Shown piece by piece: positions 36,239-48,100 of a DNA stretch of 64,000 nucleotides. Below the pieces are notes generated by a model. The model worked only from the letters and a program-made list of their open reading frames with translations, made no database searches and had not been told where the DNA came from. How positions within the stretch are numbered: the stretch's first letter is position 1; the number at the start of each line of letters is the position of its first letter. The stretch is from Linepithema humile. Lineage: Eukaryota; Arthropoda; Insecta; Hymenoptera; Formicidae. The position numbers and the translations under genes were made by a program. The DNA lies in contig NC_090130.1 of the NCBI RefSeq assembly GCF_040581485.1, positions 8,184,001 through 8,248,000 of the forward strand, in the 5' to 3' direction.

Positions 36239-36817
36239 AAGCTAAACAGCTCGTCAACGATTAAAAGCAGAAAACTTGAACTTATGTGTCAGTAGATAAA
36301 TTGTCAATTTATTTATTTGTCCGAAAAAGCGTTTTAATTTATAATGTAATATTTCTTTACGGCCTTGAAGAAGGCCTGATGACAGATCGAAACGTTTTTA
36401 CTATTTGCCTTTGAATACACTAGCACGACCATCTAGCAACGGCTGTTCAGCCTCTCATTTATTCCTTGGAAAAAAATCAAAATTTATGTTTTTGGATAAA
36501 ACGAGGAAAAAGCCATGTCAGTCCAAACACTTTCAAATCGCACGCCGAAATCGCGTCCGCATGTTGACATGCGCCTTCGATTCATTCATGCTGTCACACG
36601 CGTGACGCATCGCATGCATACCGACACACCAAGATGTTACGAGGTGCGATGATACAGATGAGAATAACACTTTAAATGACGAACACTCACATAAGAGACT
36701 TTGGAATGCGATTACATTTAGCAGGAACAATACCGCGAAAATCTTATTACAGCGAAATCCGCCCCACATACTGGCTTTCGTGCTGGATTCGTCGGTGAGG
36801 AAAACACTGTCTGTCAT
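34320..36817 (-). CDS. GlcAT-I: Galactosylgalactosylxylosylprotein 3-beta-glucuronosyltransferase (GlcAT-I type)
   Basis: The enzyme transfers glucuronic acid from UDP-GlcA to the Gal-Gal-Xyl linker on proteoglycan core proteins, in the Golgi. Exons on the minus strand: 36817-36691, 35624-35098, 34794-34498 and 34418-34320. Junctions are GT-AG and in frame, giving 349 residues; human B3GAT3 has 335. It is a type II membrane protein: a cytosolic N-terminus, a helix at about 25-43 (KIFAVLFLLNVIAFQSLL), a stem, then the glycosyltransferase family 43 domain. Visible motifs are ITPTFTRPVQKAELTRLA, VEDA, PRGVEQRN and the Mn/UDP-binding DDD (about 206-208, YFADDDNTYS). Further on are VGVWPVGLVGG, DMAGFA, GGYQES with the presumed catalytic base Glu at about 295, and VWHTRTE. 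PRGVEQRN and the C-terminal IEV favour GlcAT-I over the HNK-1 type GlcAT-P/S, but NYKLGR and GGYQES resemble the latter. The family is certain; the subtype is probable. Confidence 0.93.
35847..36023. repeat. Foldback inverted repeat in GlcAT-I intron 1
   Basis: Two arms of about 75 bp are inverted around a spacer near 35920-35945. The left arm contains ATTATGCAATGTCAGTATAC; the right arm contains GTATACTGACAATGCATAAT. The ends pair as TTGAAAAACAAA against TTTTTGTTTTTCAA. No coding content is present. It is MITE-like, but no target-site duplication was confirmed. Confidence 0.75.
36184..36236. repeat. AT dinucleotide microsatellite
   Basis: About 26 uninterrupted TA units in intron 1 of GlcAT-I, between the foldback repeat and the degenerate hammerhead-like motif. 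Confidence 0.95.
36362..36400 (+). other. Degenerate hammerhead-like repeat end
   Basis: Reads CTTGAAGAAGGCC, then CTGATGACAGATCGAAACGT. The tokens GAAGA, GGCC, CTGATGA and GAAACGT match those in the better motifs at 13.8, 51.75 and 59.0 kb. The distance between CTGATGA and GAAA leaves no proper stem II. It is probably a mutated or divergent relative left by a mobile element. Confidence 0.35.
36691..36817 (-). CDS. GlcAT-I: GlcAT-I exon 1: start codon and membrane anchor
   Basis: Encodes 42 codons plus one base: a cytosolic segment MTDSVFLTDESSTKASMW, then the signal-anchor helix. The donor is GTGAGT. A second in-frame Met (residue 17) lies just before the helix and could also start translation, as GlcAT proteins often have short cytosolic tails. 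The first ATG is chosen as the longest. Confidence 0.85.
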
Positions 36818-36831
36818 TGTTGTCGCGCCAT
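36814..36831 (-). CDS. Five-codon upstream ORF overlapping the GlcAT-I start
   Basis: An upstream ATG at 36831 opens a frame Met-Ala-Arg-Gln-Gln and stops at TGA. That TGA shares bases with the main start codon as ATGA. If it lies in the mRNA, it would suit termination and reinitiation control. Inclusion in the transcript is not shown. Confidence 0.45.
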   Translation of the reverse strand: MARQQ

Positions 36832-37330
36832 GACACTGTTCTGCCTAACCGGCCGCGCTCGGCCGCGCCGGTCGAAGTGTGCGTGCGCGAGCCCAGATGG
36901 CGCCAAGAGTGCTCGCGGCCCGTGTGCCTCGCGCGGGCCGCGCGTGCCGAGGGCGCATGCCGGGACACGCGCATGCCACGGTCACGCGTACGCTCTTCCT
37001 AGGATAGTCAGTAACGAGTCGGCGGGGTGGAGAGAAGGCAGGGCAGCAGAGGGCAGTGGAGGGAGGCTGGTTTTGGCTGGCTGGCTGGCTGGCGAAGTAG
37101 CGAGGGTGCCGCGCAGCCACACCGGCCACTGCAACGGCCGCGGCGGAACGAGCGCCGTTTCTTCCTCCGTTTCTTCCGCATACTCATTCGTTCGTTCTTG
37201 CGCGCACGACACACGACGGCATCGCGATGTGAGGACGCGCGAGAACGCGACGATCTCTGTCGACGATCATACGCACGCATACCGCGAGATCTGACTCTAC
37301 GAGCTGCGATTAATTGTCAGCGGGGTTGAG
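36832..37330. promoter_or_regulatory. GC-rich divergent promoter region between GlcAT-I and the FAM135 leader
   Basis: A CpG-rich interval separates the GlcAT-I start (minus) from a probable plus-strand leader exon. It has a (GGCT)n tract near 37074-37093 and no clear TATA box. Such TATA-less CpG-rich intervals commonly drive divergent housekeeping transcription. The start sites themselves cannot be placed. Confidence 0.5.
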
Positions 37331-37965
37331 TCGATAGCTCGCGCCCGAAAGAGAGGGATAGTAGGGCGGAAGCAGAGGAGAGAAAGAGAGAGAGAGAGTG
37401 AGAAAGGGCGAGAAAAAGAGAGCGGTACCAGAGAGAGCTCACGTGACAGTCGCAGGGGGTGCAAACTGTCTGACAGTAGTACGCCGAGCGTCTGCTACTA
37501 CTGCCGTAGTTGCTTGTTGTGACTGTGGCAGCGACGACGACGACGGCGGCAGCGGCGGCGGCGACGACGGCGACGGCGGCGGCGGCGGTGGTTGACGGTG
37601 GAAGTGATTGTGGTGATAGCGACGGCGGCGACGAAGGCAGCGGCGACGACGACGACGACGACGGCGGGTAGCGGCGGTGCTGCTGTCCGGAATAGCGCTG
37701 CGCCCCTGCGATCGGCGGCGAGAGGGAAGGAAAGTGGCCCTCGAGGTTACGAGGCCAGGGGAGAAAGTGGGTGTTGCCGGCGCGGCGACGGCGACGGGAG
37801 GAGGATCGCCCGGGTTTCGCGGAACGTTGCCGGAAGTCCCGAGTGCTAAAGGGGACGGAAAAGAGCGGGAGGGAAGGAAGGCCAGAACATCCGGAGGGAT
37901 GTTCGTCAGCCGTCAATCCTGGAATCAGCTCGTCGCTCATCCCCTCGTCGATGACCTCGTGCCTG
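37331..37965 (+). other. Probable non-coding first exon of FAM135
   Basis: A GC-rich stretch ends at a strong donor (CTG|GTAAGT at 37966). The only plus-strand gene downstream is FAM135, whose next exon has an acceptor at 53933. The 5' limit is a guess. Open frames in it are repetitive (GAC/GGC runs), and the in-frame continuation stops within the next exon, so it is leader sequence. A separate non-coding transcript is the alternative. Confidence 0.45.
37527..37670. repeat. GGC/GAC trinucleotide-rich tract
   Basis: Interrupted CGA, CGG and GGC triplets, for example GACGACGACGACGACGACGG near 37647. It lies in the probable FAM135 leader. It can be read as poly-Ala, poly-Asp or poly-Gly in different frames, so apparent proteins here are artefacts. 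Confidence 0.85.
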
Positions 37966-39894
37966 GTAAGTAATAACCGCGTTCAAGTATCCTCTTCCGC
38001 TTCCCCCGGCTTGTCACACGCATGTCTCACCCGCTTCTTTCCACCCCCTCGTACGCGTAGGCGAGATTTTTCCCTCTCGATGAATCATCTCTCGCGAGTA
38101 TTCGTACACGGCGCGGCATGAATCATCCGCGGCCTTTTTCGACACTCCATTCGCCTGAAAGAAATTTCGCGCGGTTTGATTCGCTCGCACGTTCTTCGGG
38201 AGGAGATCGCCTCGGCCGTTGGTTTCAGAACCGCTCGCGCGCTTCTCCCGCGGACGGCGTCGTCCGGGCGACAAGAAGCTCCACGCAGCCTCTCGCATCG
38301 CCGCGAGGAAATAGAGGTCGGATGCAAATTACGAGCCGCGAAACGGGAGGCGGTGCGCGCTGGGCACGGTAATTGGGGCGAGGGGACGCTGCTTCGATGG
38401 GCACACTCGGCGCGGACGAGGGGAATCGCCGCCGGAGGGGGGGGGCGAGGGAGCGATATCGCTGTTTCCCTCGCGATTTCTCTCCCTCGCGTGCTCGTTT
38501 CCGCCCCGGTTTCTCCGCAATCCCGGCGTCTCGTGTCTTTTTTTTTTTTTTTTTCCTCTTCCTCGCTTCTTGTCAATCGAAATCGTCGGCGCGTGGAAGC
38601 TTTCTTCTCGCGGCTGCCGCGGAAAGGCCCCCGCGATGGTAATGAAGAAAGGGTTTATTATGCACGATGTATGCATGCGCCCTTTGCTCTCTCCATGCCC
38701 GCCTTCATCGCAACCCCTTCATCGCCGCACGCCACGAGTAACGTACACGAATACCGGGCATAATACTCGTGGCTCGTCGACCACTCGAGAATCTTCTCCC
38801 TCTCTCTCTCTCTCTCTCTCTTCCTCCTCCCTTCCCATGCATATGCACTGGCCTCGATTAGTCGCTTAAGAGAGGTGTTACCGGATTACCATCTCTATCT
38901 CTTTCTCTCCCCCTTTTTCCCGGCGCCATCAACCTTTTCCGTCTCATTTTTTTAGAGAGGCGACAGGACAGCGGCGCGCTAACTACGTTATCGTGTCCCA
39001 GTGAGTCACGGCTTTTAAATTGATGCCTCTTTTCGACGTCCATTCGCTCCCTGCCGTTATACCGGGCAGCAGCTACTATGTACGATACATACTACTTGCT
39101 CGATGCGCGCATGTAAAATCGGAAAATCTCAATTTACTTAAGCACCGGCTCCCTCAATCATCCGCCGGCCAATTCAATGAACCTCTCTTCTCTAACGCGC
39201 CTTAATTTTCAACGATATTACGTTTTAACTCGGCCGTACCATTGTTCTGAAATCGGAAAGGTTTCACTCGCAATCTGATATTTCCATCTTGTTATCTTTG
39301 ATATTCAAACGGACGAAAGCGACTGAATTTATTGCTTTTCGCCAATTAAAAGGTTATTCTAAAATTGTAATCATATTTCCGGCTGTACCGGCTGAATTCA
39401 CTTAAAAGGGAATTTAAGAAAACAACTCTTACTCATCTTTTCTTTCTCCGTTATTGTTTTTTCATTACCATATCCGCCGTGCTTTGTATATATTTTCCAG
39501 TCTGTCATCGACGAATCTGGACCCGTCGATACGACGGCTTTTTGCGTCGATTTTACTGCGAGCCGGAAATGTATATCCTGCGAAATTGTTCATTTCGCCC
39601 GACTACGGCGTGGACGGCGTCTAGCATGGTCGTTCAATAATTTAGCAAGGTTACGGCTGCTGCCGACATCACCGTCTCGGTAACCACCGTCGCGGTAAAG
39701 CTCGTAAGAAGTGATCGATTATACGATTCCACGATGCAACCACGGGACGCGGGTATAAGATAATAATCTCCTTTCGCGAGGGATACTTTACGAGTGTCGC
39801 AATCTCTTTCTCGCGTGCGTGTCTCCATCATACTCGATGGGGTTATTGTTGTGCTATTCTCAGTATCTGCGAAGTAGGTAGTATACGTATGCCT

Positions 39895-39927
<33 letters not shown>

Positions 39928-42900
39928 GTTTTTAAACTTTGCACAGAATTGCTTGTGAAGAAATGATAGCTCGTGTAAACCAAGCGCAACAGTTTTAATA
40001 AATTAGTTTAACCGAGAGATCGCGCTTCGAAATTACATTGCTATTTATTAACGTTTTGTTTATGTACACTTTTGAGATATTAAAATTCGAATCAAATTAT
40101 ATACATTTGGAATTTTTTAATTGGAAAGAAATAATAGAGCTTTTATAACCAATTTGAAAACAAATTGACATGCATACTATTTTAAAGTCGCAAGGATGAC
40201 GGAGCAATTTTTTTTCACGAGAGAAAAATATGTGTTAAGTCTGCAATAATTACAGTATTGTAAAACAATCACAAAGGTCACCGGTTAAGCGGATTTACGC
40301 TGATGGGTCACAACTGGCTGATAGGATTTAATATTTTGCAGTCTACGTATAAGTTTTTTAATATTATTCTTATACGCGCGTAGGCGTTTGTTTAGTTACG
40401 CAATATAAATTACGCAATATGAATTACGAGCCGCGCTAGTCTAGCGTTAATTTCATTGGCAGCTCGCGACCCCCGTAAATTCTCTGGAATGTCAGCAAAT
40501 TTGCCGATACAACACGAAGATATTCAATGCACGTCACAATCGAGTCGCGAAGCTTAATTTAATTTCTCTTTACGTATAATAATTCGGGATTATATATATA
40601 TATATCTTTCTCTCTTCATCTGACTTTAATTAAAATAAATAATCGACTTGAAATGTCAGCGTAATAATTCGGAGCGCCGTCGATAGCGAGGCGTTCTTCG
40701 AACGGGAATTGCACGCTCGGAAGCAATAGATTTTTATCAATCCATTTCTCCGCTAATAATCATAACTATCTGCGATTTAATAAACCGGGGGCTATTCAGT
40801 AAAAGCAATTTTCGTAGGAATGAATGGAATCTAAAATCGGCCGAATACGATTGGCTATTATTAAATTGCGCTCCGCCTAAAACGCACGCTTTTATTTCGC
40901 GTCCGCGACCGCAATATATCGCGGTGCCATGCACTGTTCCATTATCGATTATATTACTGTTTGACTAGCAGTTGCATTCGATTAGCGGCGGCGGCCGAGA
41001 TAAAGGGCATGGAACCAATTTCTAGGAAAATTCCATCCCGTCTACCTGCTACAAACGACTGCGCCGTGCGGTGCGATGACTTCAATAGACGTAACAGATG
41101 TATGGCCGAAAGTTCATAGCCGCGGATGGCGATAGCACCCTGACATTTCTGAGGCGCGACCGTATTCAGAAAAGGTCAATCGATATGGAGCAACATTCGA
41201 GACGAAGGATCGCGCGCGTAGAGACAGGTCGGGTATCCCGTTGGGAACAGTCGCTCTCTTCCGCCCGCCGCCTCTCCAGAGTTCTCTAGTTTCCCGCCGG
41301 CAAAAAATAATGCATGCGATGGAATATCTACACGGAATGCTTGATAGCGGGGTGACTCGTGAAAAGTCAACGAAAAGCGTACCGCTTGTCGAAATGTGCG
41401 AGAAATAACCGCCGCGTTCGATTCCGTGCAATTTTTCTCTTCTTTGTGCGTGGCTTGCAATTAGAGTTACGAAACGTCCAACGATCTCTGATTTTAATCA
41501 CATAAATTCATGATTTTATACATAGCATTCGATAATGAATGTCTTGACGCCAACGGCGATATCACATTCGAAGTTATAAATATTTTGACAATTATGATGA
41601 ATATCTTGAATTAAAATTCTGAAAAGAGAAAAAGTCTGTTTCAATTTAAATATTAATAATTAAATAAAATACAGCTGAGAAACTCTGAATTTTTAATTGT
41701 TCGCTAAATATTAATATCCAAACACAGTTTGAAAAATCAATTTTATAAGCAATGAATAAAACAAACTGTAGAATTAAAGTCGCAGATTTTTGGCATTGTA
41801 TGAATATCATTTTCGGTGCTTTATTTTAAAAACAAATTTTTGACCGCCAGCCGAGTCGTTTTCTCTTTTCGACAGGTATTTCGATGCCAATGCGCTCGTG
41901 TTGCTGCCAAAAACACATTTCTCGGTGACTGTCCTCGCTAGTTTCTTTTCTAAAACCTCGCTCCCGCGAATTTCAACTTTTCCACGGGCTCCTTATTGTC
42001 TCGCTCTATTTCTGGTCTTAACAGCAATCAGTCGGAGTGCTCTATTCGACCTGAAACCTTATCTCGGAGAGAAAAGGCTGGTTGCTTGTGTCATTTTCAA
42101 TCTTTGATCGGGATGGTCATTGAACCAACGTATATATACGCGCGCTCAAAAGAATATCAGAGTGCAAGGATGTCGATATATATACAAGAGCGTGTTATAT
42201 TACTGCTGTACATAAAACGGGCAAGTATAGCTAGCTGGAGGACAGTGTACATAATGTATATTTATTCGTATTACGTCAGAGTCTCACAATACTGAAAATT
42301 TCGTAATCGATTGTTTGCGCTATTAAGTAATTGATGCTGTATTATTTTACTGCATAAATAACGTTGCAGCTATCGACTGTGGAAATGCTCCGTCTAATGA
42401 GTTTAAAAGATAATTGAATTGACTCAATTCCGCTGATGAATAATAGATGAACTCTTTGATTAAATATCATCGTCGAGAACTGGTAATTTATATTTCTTTT
42501 CACTCTCGGCTCTTTATTCATATTACAAGAGTAAAACGAGTGAAACGAAACTATAGCATGTAATTATTATCTTATTTGTGTTTTTAATTTTATCATATTT
42601 TTAACAACAATTATAAAATACGGTATTTTTGGGGACAAAAGTAATTACAGAGCTGCGGAGGATTGAAACGTTATCTGAAGTTTATTGATCTCCGCTGATT
42701 TAAGACAGATATCGCGATGTGTCAGCAAATCGAGGCGGCCTGCGATTTACTCGAGAGCCAGCGGGAAATAATGAGTAGCAATGTGGTTACGAGTTAGCCG
42801 GGCCACGATATAGTAGATTCTTGGCTCGTTACACCGCGGTGATTAGCGAGGGAATTGCACGGTAGCCTGGCTCGGGCCGAACAATTTCGCCTCAAAATGA

Positions 42901-44976
42901 GATCGGGGCGATCGTCGCGAGAACGGAAGAAGAATCGGCTCGACTATCTATTTGATGCGCCAATTTGTGCTTGCAGTTTCCTTTTACTGTATATACCGTG
43001 CTCATACAGAATGTTCCAGAAAATCCCTATCTAAAGTTTAATCACGGATTCTTTAAGGCATTTGAGGTCAATTTTTTTTCAGACACACCATTACTTCTGC
43101 CAGCTTTCTCATATTCAGTCTTAAATATCTCGATAATTTTATATCAAAAAGTCAACTTCAATTCAATATGATTTTATTAACTACATTTCAGAATTATAAA
43201 TTGCAAAAAGCATTTCAGTTTGAGAACTTTTTGTATTTCCAATTTTGATAAGAAAAGTTTTTCCAAGTTTTTACTGTGTGGGAAAATTGCGAATTGATTA
43301 CATAATTTTAGGAAAACTTGAAACTCCGTACAATCTTTCGCCAGCCGCCCAGCAGTTTACGAGTTTGGCTCGTGATACAAATTTAGAAATTATGGCCTTG
43401 ATTATTAAAATGCATTACGAGATTAGTCGACAGTCGCCGGAAGGCTGCGTGGAAATTTATCACCGCTCTTTATCATCGCGTTCATCGCAATGATATATGG
43501 AGAAAAAAAATTAGCGTACGTGCACGAAACGCACCCCAATTGTGATCGGTGGTCTTCGATATACGACTCGGTACGGCGACGAGAAGAAAGGGTTGTGTGC
43601 ATGCGTGTTTGTACCTCCGGTCGCGGCAGTAAAGGCCGCTTTATCGTCTTAGGGGGGTGAAACTCCTCCAGCACGCTCGCGTGGTTGTTGAACTACCGGT
43701 TTATCGGCTCGAGGCTACGACGGGAAAACACGTGCGCAGATATATATATATATACATATATACGACGTGTATGTATAAACGCGTGTTATATAGGATGTCC
43801 AGCCAAGCTCTAAACTAGGTGATGTATCTTACGAGATACGTCTCCGTATTTTACAGTTTAAAATGATGATGTCTTGTTTATACCAGCTTCATGTACGATT
43901 GCGGATTCTTAACATTAACGCTCAGCACAATTTCCTTCTAAATTACAGAACACAAAATTTGATGCTTTTTTTCGTTACGATTGAAAGCGCGCGCCGTGCA
44001 CAGTGAAAAATATAATTATATTTGCCATTAAACGTTGCTAATGAATACTTGCAGTGAATTTGTGAAGAAAAAAAATGGCAATTCTGTAGAGCGCGTTGCA
44101 GATTGCTTGTGCGTTGGTGAATGTGTCGATGTGAAGGTGTGTATCGCCTCCATAGCAGTTACCGGAGATTTCCGTCGACAATTTACGCGCATTTATCCGC
44201 TTGCTAGAGAGACGAGAAATTCTCGGCGAGAAACGACAGAAGCGCAAAAAGAGTATCATCCTTCGAGCGGCTTGGATGGAGTGAGAAAAAAGGAATCCTT
44301 CGAGCCAGTTGGTTGGGAAGAGCACTTTTCCTACTGCAAAAACATTGCACTTTTTCCGCTTGCTAAAGATTATACATGTCATTTGTTCATGTTTTTACAA
44401 GCTGTGTCGGAGGATTGCTGTTCTTTTTTTTTATACGCACAAATAAATATTTGAACAATAATGTCAATGATTTAAAGACAGGAAAATTATTATTTATCTC
44501 ACGCATTTGCGACACTGCAAATATACGCAATATTAAATATAGCATTTTTTTTTTTTATTATTTAACACGCATTAGTAAATAAATGCAATTTTTTTAAAAA
44601 TTATCGCGGCTTGAGGAAGAAAATTTTTTAAATACTTAAGCAATCGCTGTACAGCATAAATGTTTCACGTGTGAAATATATATAAAAATTTATCGCACTT
44701 TTTAACTTGTGAAACCTCGCCGCTTCAGGCTGTCATTTATTAAAGCGCTTGAGATATTTGGCCCGGGCTGTATTTTACCGGCGAAATGTACGATGATGAA
44801 ATCTCTTCATCTCTCACCGGACGTCGTCCGGGTAAATGGATTTAACGTTTATCGCGCTAACTCGGCACGATTCGCATTTTCGTACGACGAGGAGGCAGAG
44901 AGAGAGACGCGGTTGTTGTAACCAAAGACTTTTTGCAATATCTTGGATATGGCAAAGGCTAAAGTCACGTTTACAG

Positions 44977-45110
44977 TGAACACTAATGTAAATTCAAGAT
45001 GCAAATGAGACGGTTTTTGCGATACCGTACAACGAATACGGTGGACGCCAATGGTCCATGGACGAACCAACCAGTGGCAATTTGCATCTTGAATTTACAT
45101 TACACTGGAT
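44977..45110. repeat. Inverted repeat with about 75 bp spacer
   Basis: TGTAAATTCAAGATGCAAAT (to 45006) is repeated in reverse as ATTTGCATCTTGAATTTACA (from 45080), with looser pairing outside (CAGTG against CACTG). The arms are about 23 bp perfect and 30 bp in all. It could be a small MITE or a hairpin RNA. No coding content is present. Confidence 0.7.
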
Positions 45111-48100
45111 AACAATGTTTTTGCAGTAGGAATCGAGCAGGGTGCTTTTTGCCGGGAACTCGGCGCTGATTTCACATCTGTTCCTCCTGTTATCTTATTA
45201 CATACCACGTAATTATTTTTTGCTACGTTCAATTGTGTCGGTATTGCACATCAGGCCGAGATTATTTCAATAAGTTTTGTATGTCGAATTTGAATGTGAT
45301 GTAATTTTGTCGACATTTTTAGCTCAATGGCCATTGCGTCACTTTGCTCTCACATAAGCGCGTATATCTGTCACAGATAAGCACTTTACGACCGCAGTTA
45401 TTTCGTTAAATTTTAAAGCGAAAAATATTATTTATTATTTTTCGGCTCGCATTTCTTCTTCAAGTTTACATTAATAATATACTAAGGTATGTCTAATGCT
45501 GCGCTGTCAATATAATTTGGTGCTTATTGTGTTCGAAGAAGAATATTGCTAACCCCCGCGTGAGTCGAATCTATAAGCATCGAGTAAATCGCGGCGATCG
45601 GTTGGTGGTCTCGTCGCGAAGTTTGCCGCTCTCGTTTCCCGGGCGGACTATGAGCTCCTTACGATATTTATTGCCGTAATAAGCGGTGCTGTTCGGTCGA
45701 AGGAAGCCGAGCGGTAGACCTCGGAATTACTTCGGGATTCGATCTAGCGCCGCGAGACACTACGTACGATGCCTAGGAGATAAGAAACGCTTTTGATTAT
45801 GCCGAGACGCCGCCGTCGCTTCGTCGGATAGAAACCGTCTAGACGTCTGCCCAAATACGCACGCAACTACTGCGAGCGGACATGGGAGTCACGTTGAAAC
45901 CGAAGGGTGCAGAGAAATCGCCTTTCGAGGATTAACACTCTATTTAGGCGACGTGGTTTGTCTGTGCGCTTATCGATTTTCGCAGCATCGATTTCGAAAA
46001 TCAAGTTTTTATATCGTGAAAAAAAGTTCAAGTTTTATAAGGGATGTTTCTACGTGATTTTTTTTCTACACATTTAGTCAGCCAATTTTTAGAAATTTCT
46101 GGACGTATCTATTTAACGGTCCAGAATGCTTATATTATTTCTACGCTGTTCATTCAATGAATTTACGTGCTGTTTTTTGAGAAAGAGCCTCGGGGCGACG
46201 ATCGGTCCGAAAAATAGAGGTCGAAGACATCCGCCGTGTACACACCTGCCTTATTGATCCTGCCGATGCAATCCAAGTTGATCTTTAAATTTGCAACGCT
46301 TATATGCCGTAGGCAAGAAGCCCTATCAAATATCCAGACTCCCCGTCGAAAGGGAGCGAGGGTCAAAGGGGAAAACCTGAATGCCCGCCACGGGAAGAAA
46401 TTTTCATTTATACGAAATTTCTTCGTCGCCTGGATTTCTCTGTCGTTAAGGTCAGCGCGGATCCGTCGGAAAGGGCGACGTATTACGGTTTAATATCTTA
46501 AAAGCGAGTGGAAATCTAGCGCAACAGTGACGCTATTTTAAGGGCAACGCGGGAAAGCTTGCTGAAAAATTCACTGGCATCGGTATAGGCGCGCTTTCGC
46601 ATCTTTGCAGAACTGTTCCGAGCTACTTCTGACCGAGAGATGTATAAATATCGACGTTGGGATAAAAATACGCGGGTATCGTGTCACTAAATCAGAATTG
46701 GACACAATTTTATTTAAATAATAGATCCTGTGCCCGATAAAGAAGATTTATAGGAACGCAAAATTTATTCGGATAAAAATAATTAATTCGATAATATTCA
46801 ACAGCGATATTAATTTGTTCCAATAATTCTTGGATAAGTACACACTGTGTATCATGAATAATTATTACTTGAGTAAATAATCGAGTAAATAATTGAAGTG
46901 AATATAATTGATCGAATAATTATTATCGCATAAATAATGGCGCGATATTATTCACGCAAGATTGATCCGGGCGCAATTTTGAAAATAGGTCAGAGGGGAA
47001 GTGTGGAAAAATGCATTTGTGGGACACGCGTGAAGTTGCAATTTTGCCCTGATAAAAATCGCCGCTCGGCCTGAGATTACTTATTCTACTTTTGCTTTGA
47101 ACTTTCACGCGGAAGCGATTTTCAAGCATTGACTTGAAAACGCTTTTCCGCGAACTATGAACCTGCCGGCAAACGGGATTCGATGATACAAAGACGTACC
47201 GGGGCCGACTAAATACGTCAGTGCATGCAGTCGATCGGGAAAAGGTCGGGGGTTAAATGCTCTGAGGGAAACGACCGAGGGAAAGGGTCGAATACGTGGC
47301 TTGATTGGGACGCGCGTCGTACGGAAAAGGGCACACGAGTCCCAGGATTGAGATTCTCCTGCGATCTTCCTCTCCGCGACAAAATGATTAATTTTCCATT
47401 TTCCGTAAAGTCACGAAACTCAGTGAATCTTCCGCTTACGTTTTTACGATCGGGCCCCGTGTGCCTCGTAACGGAAGCCGAATTGCGATCGATCGCATGT
47501 AGAATGCAGCGAGATTGCCTCGGATAAAGTGTTTCGGGGATTCCTGAATAAATTAAAATAAATAAATAAATAAGTAAGCCGATATCTTTAAAATACATTA
47601 TATGTATTACGTAACACACACGCATGCGTAAAGTGTATACACTTTTTTTTCTGTTAATTATACAAAACCTTTGAAAAGTATATCGCGTGAAAAATTTTGT
47701 TGAATTATTTTCAATATTTTCTGAAATTCATTCAAATATCTCGTGGAAATTTTATTCTTCAAATTATATTATTGTTTATTTCAGTAACGTTGAATCTGAC
47801 TTCTCTTTTATTGTTGGAAGATATAAATTGAACATCGAAAGGATGAAACTACGCAAAGTTGCGAGACGATGAAGTAGTAAATACCTGTGTTTGTCCGGCC
47901 AAAGGGGCGGCGGTCGGCTGATAGGTAGACGACCTGGGGAGGGTCGGCGCGGTATGGAAATTCGTCGCGGAACGACGCGCTAATCGATACGAAATTTCAA
48001 TCTTCCTCGTTAGAGCCTGTTTCCTCTGTCATTAGCCAGTGGGGTGACGCTGGATGATTCACACTTCCGTCTTTTTCATTCGCCGACCGCGTACGCAATT

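Noticed and set aside
37317..37940. 207-residue minus-strand frame rich in Ser, Ala and Val in the promoter region
   Set aside because: It is produced by GGC/GAC trinucleotide and GA repeats. All frames stay open there and none resembles a protein.
43783..43850. TATAGGATGTCCAGCC, resembling repeat-element ends of the form ACAGGGTGTCCC
   Set aside because: Only one short end was seen, without a matching partner or duplication, so no element can be delimited. A similar short string near 34104 is equally weak.
44035..44454. 139-residue plus-strand frame in the 16 kb interval
   Set aside because: Considered as a transposon fragment. No transposase, reverse transcriptase or zinc-finger motif was visible, and no splice partner was found.
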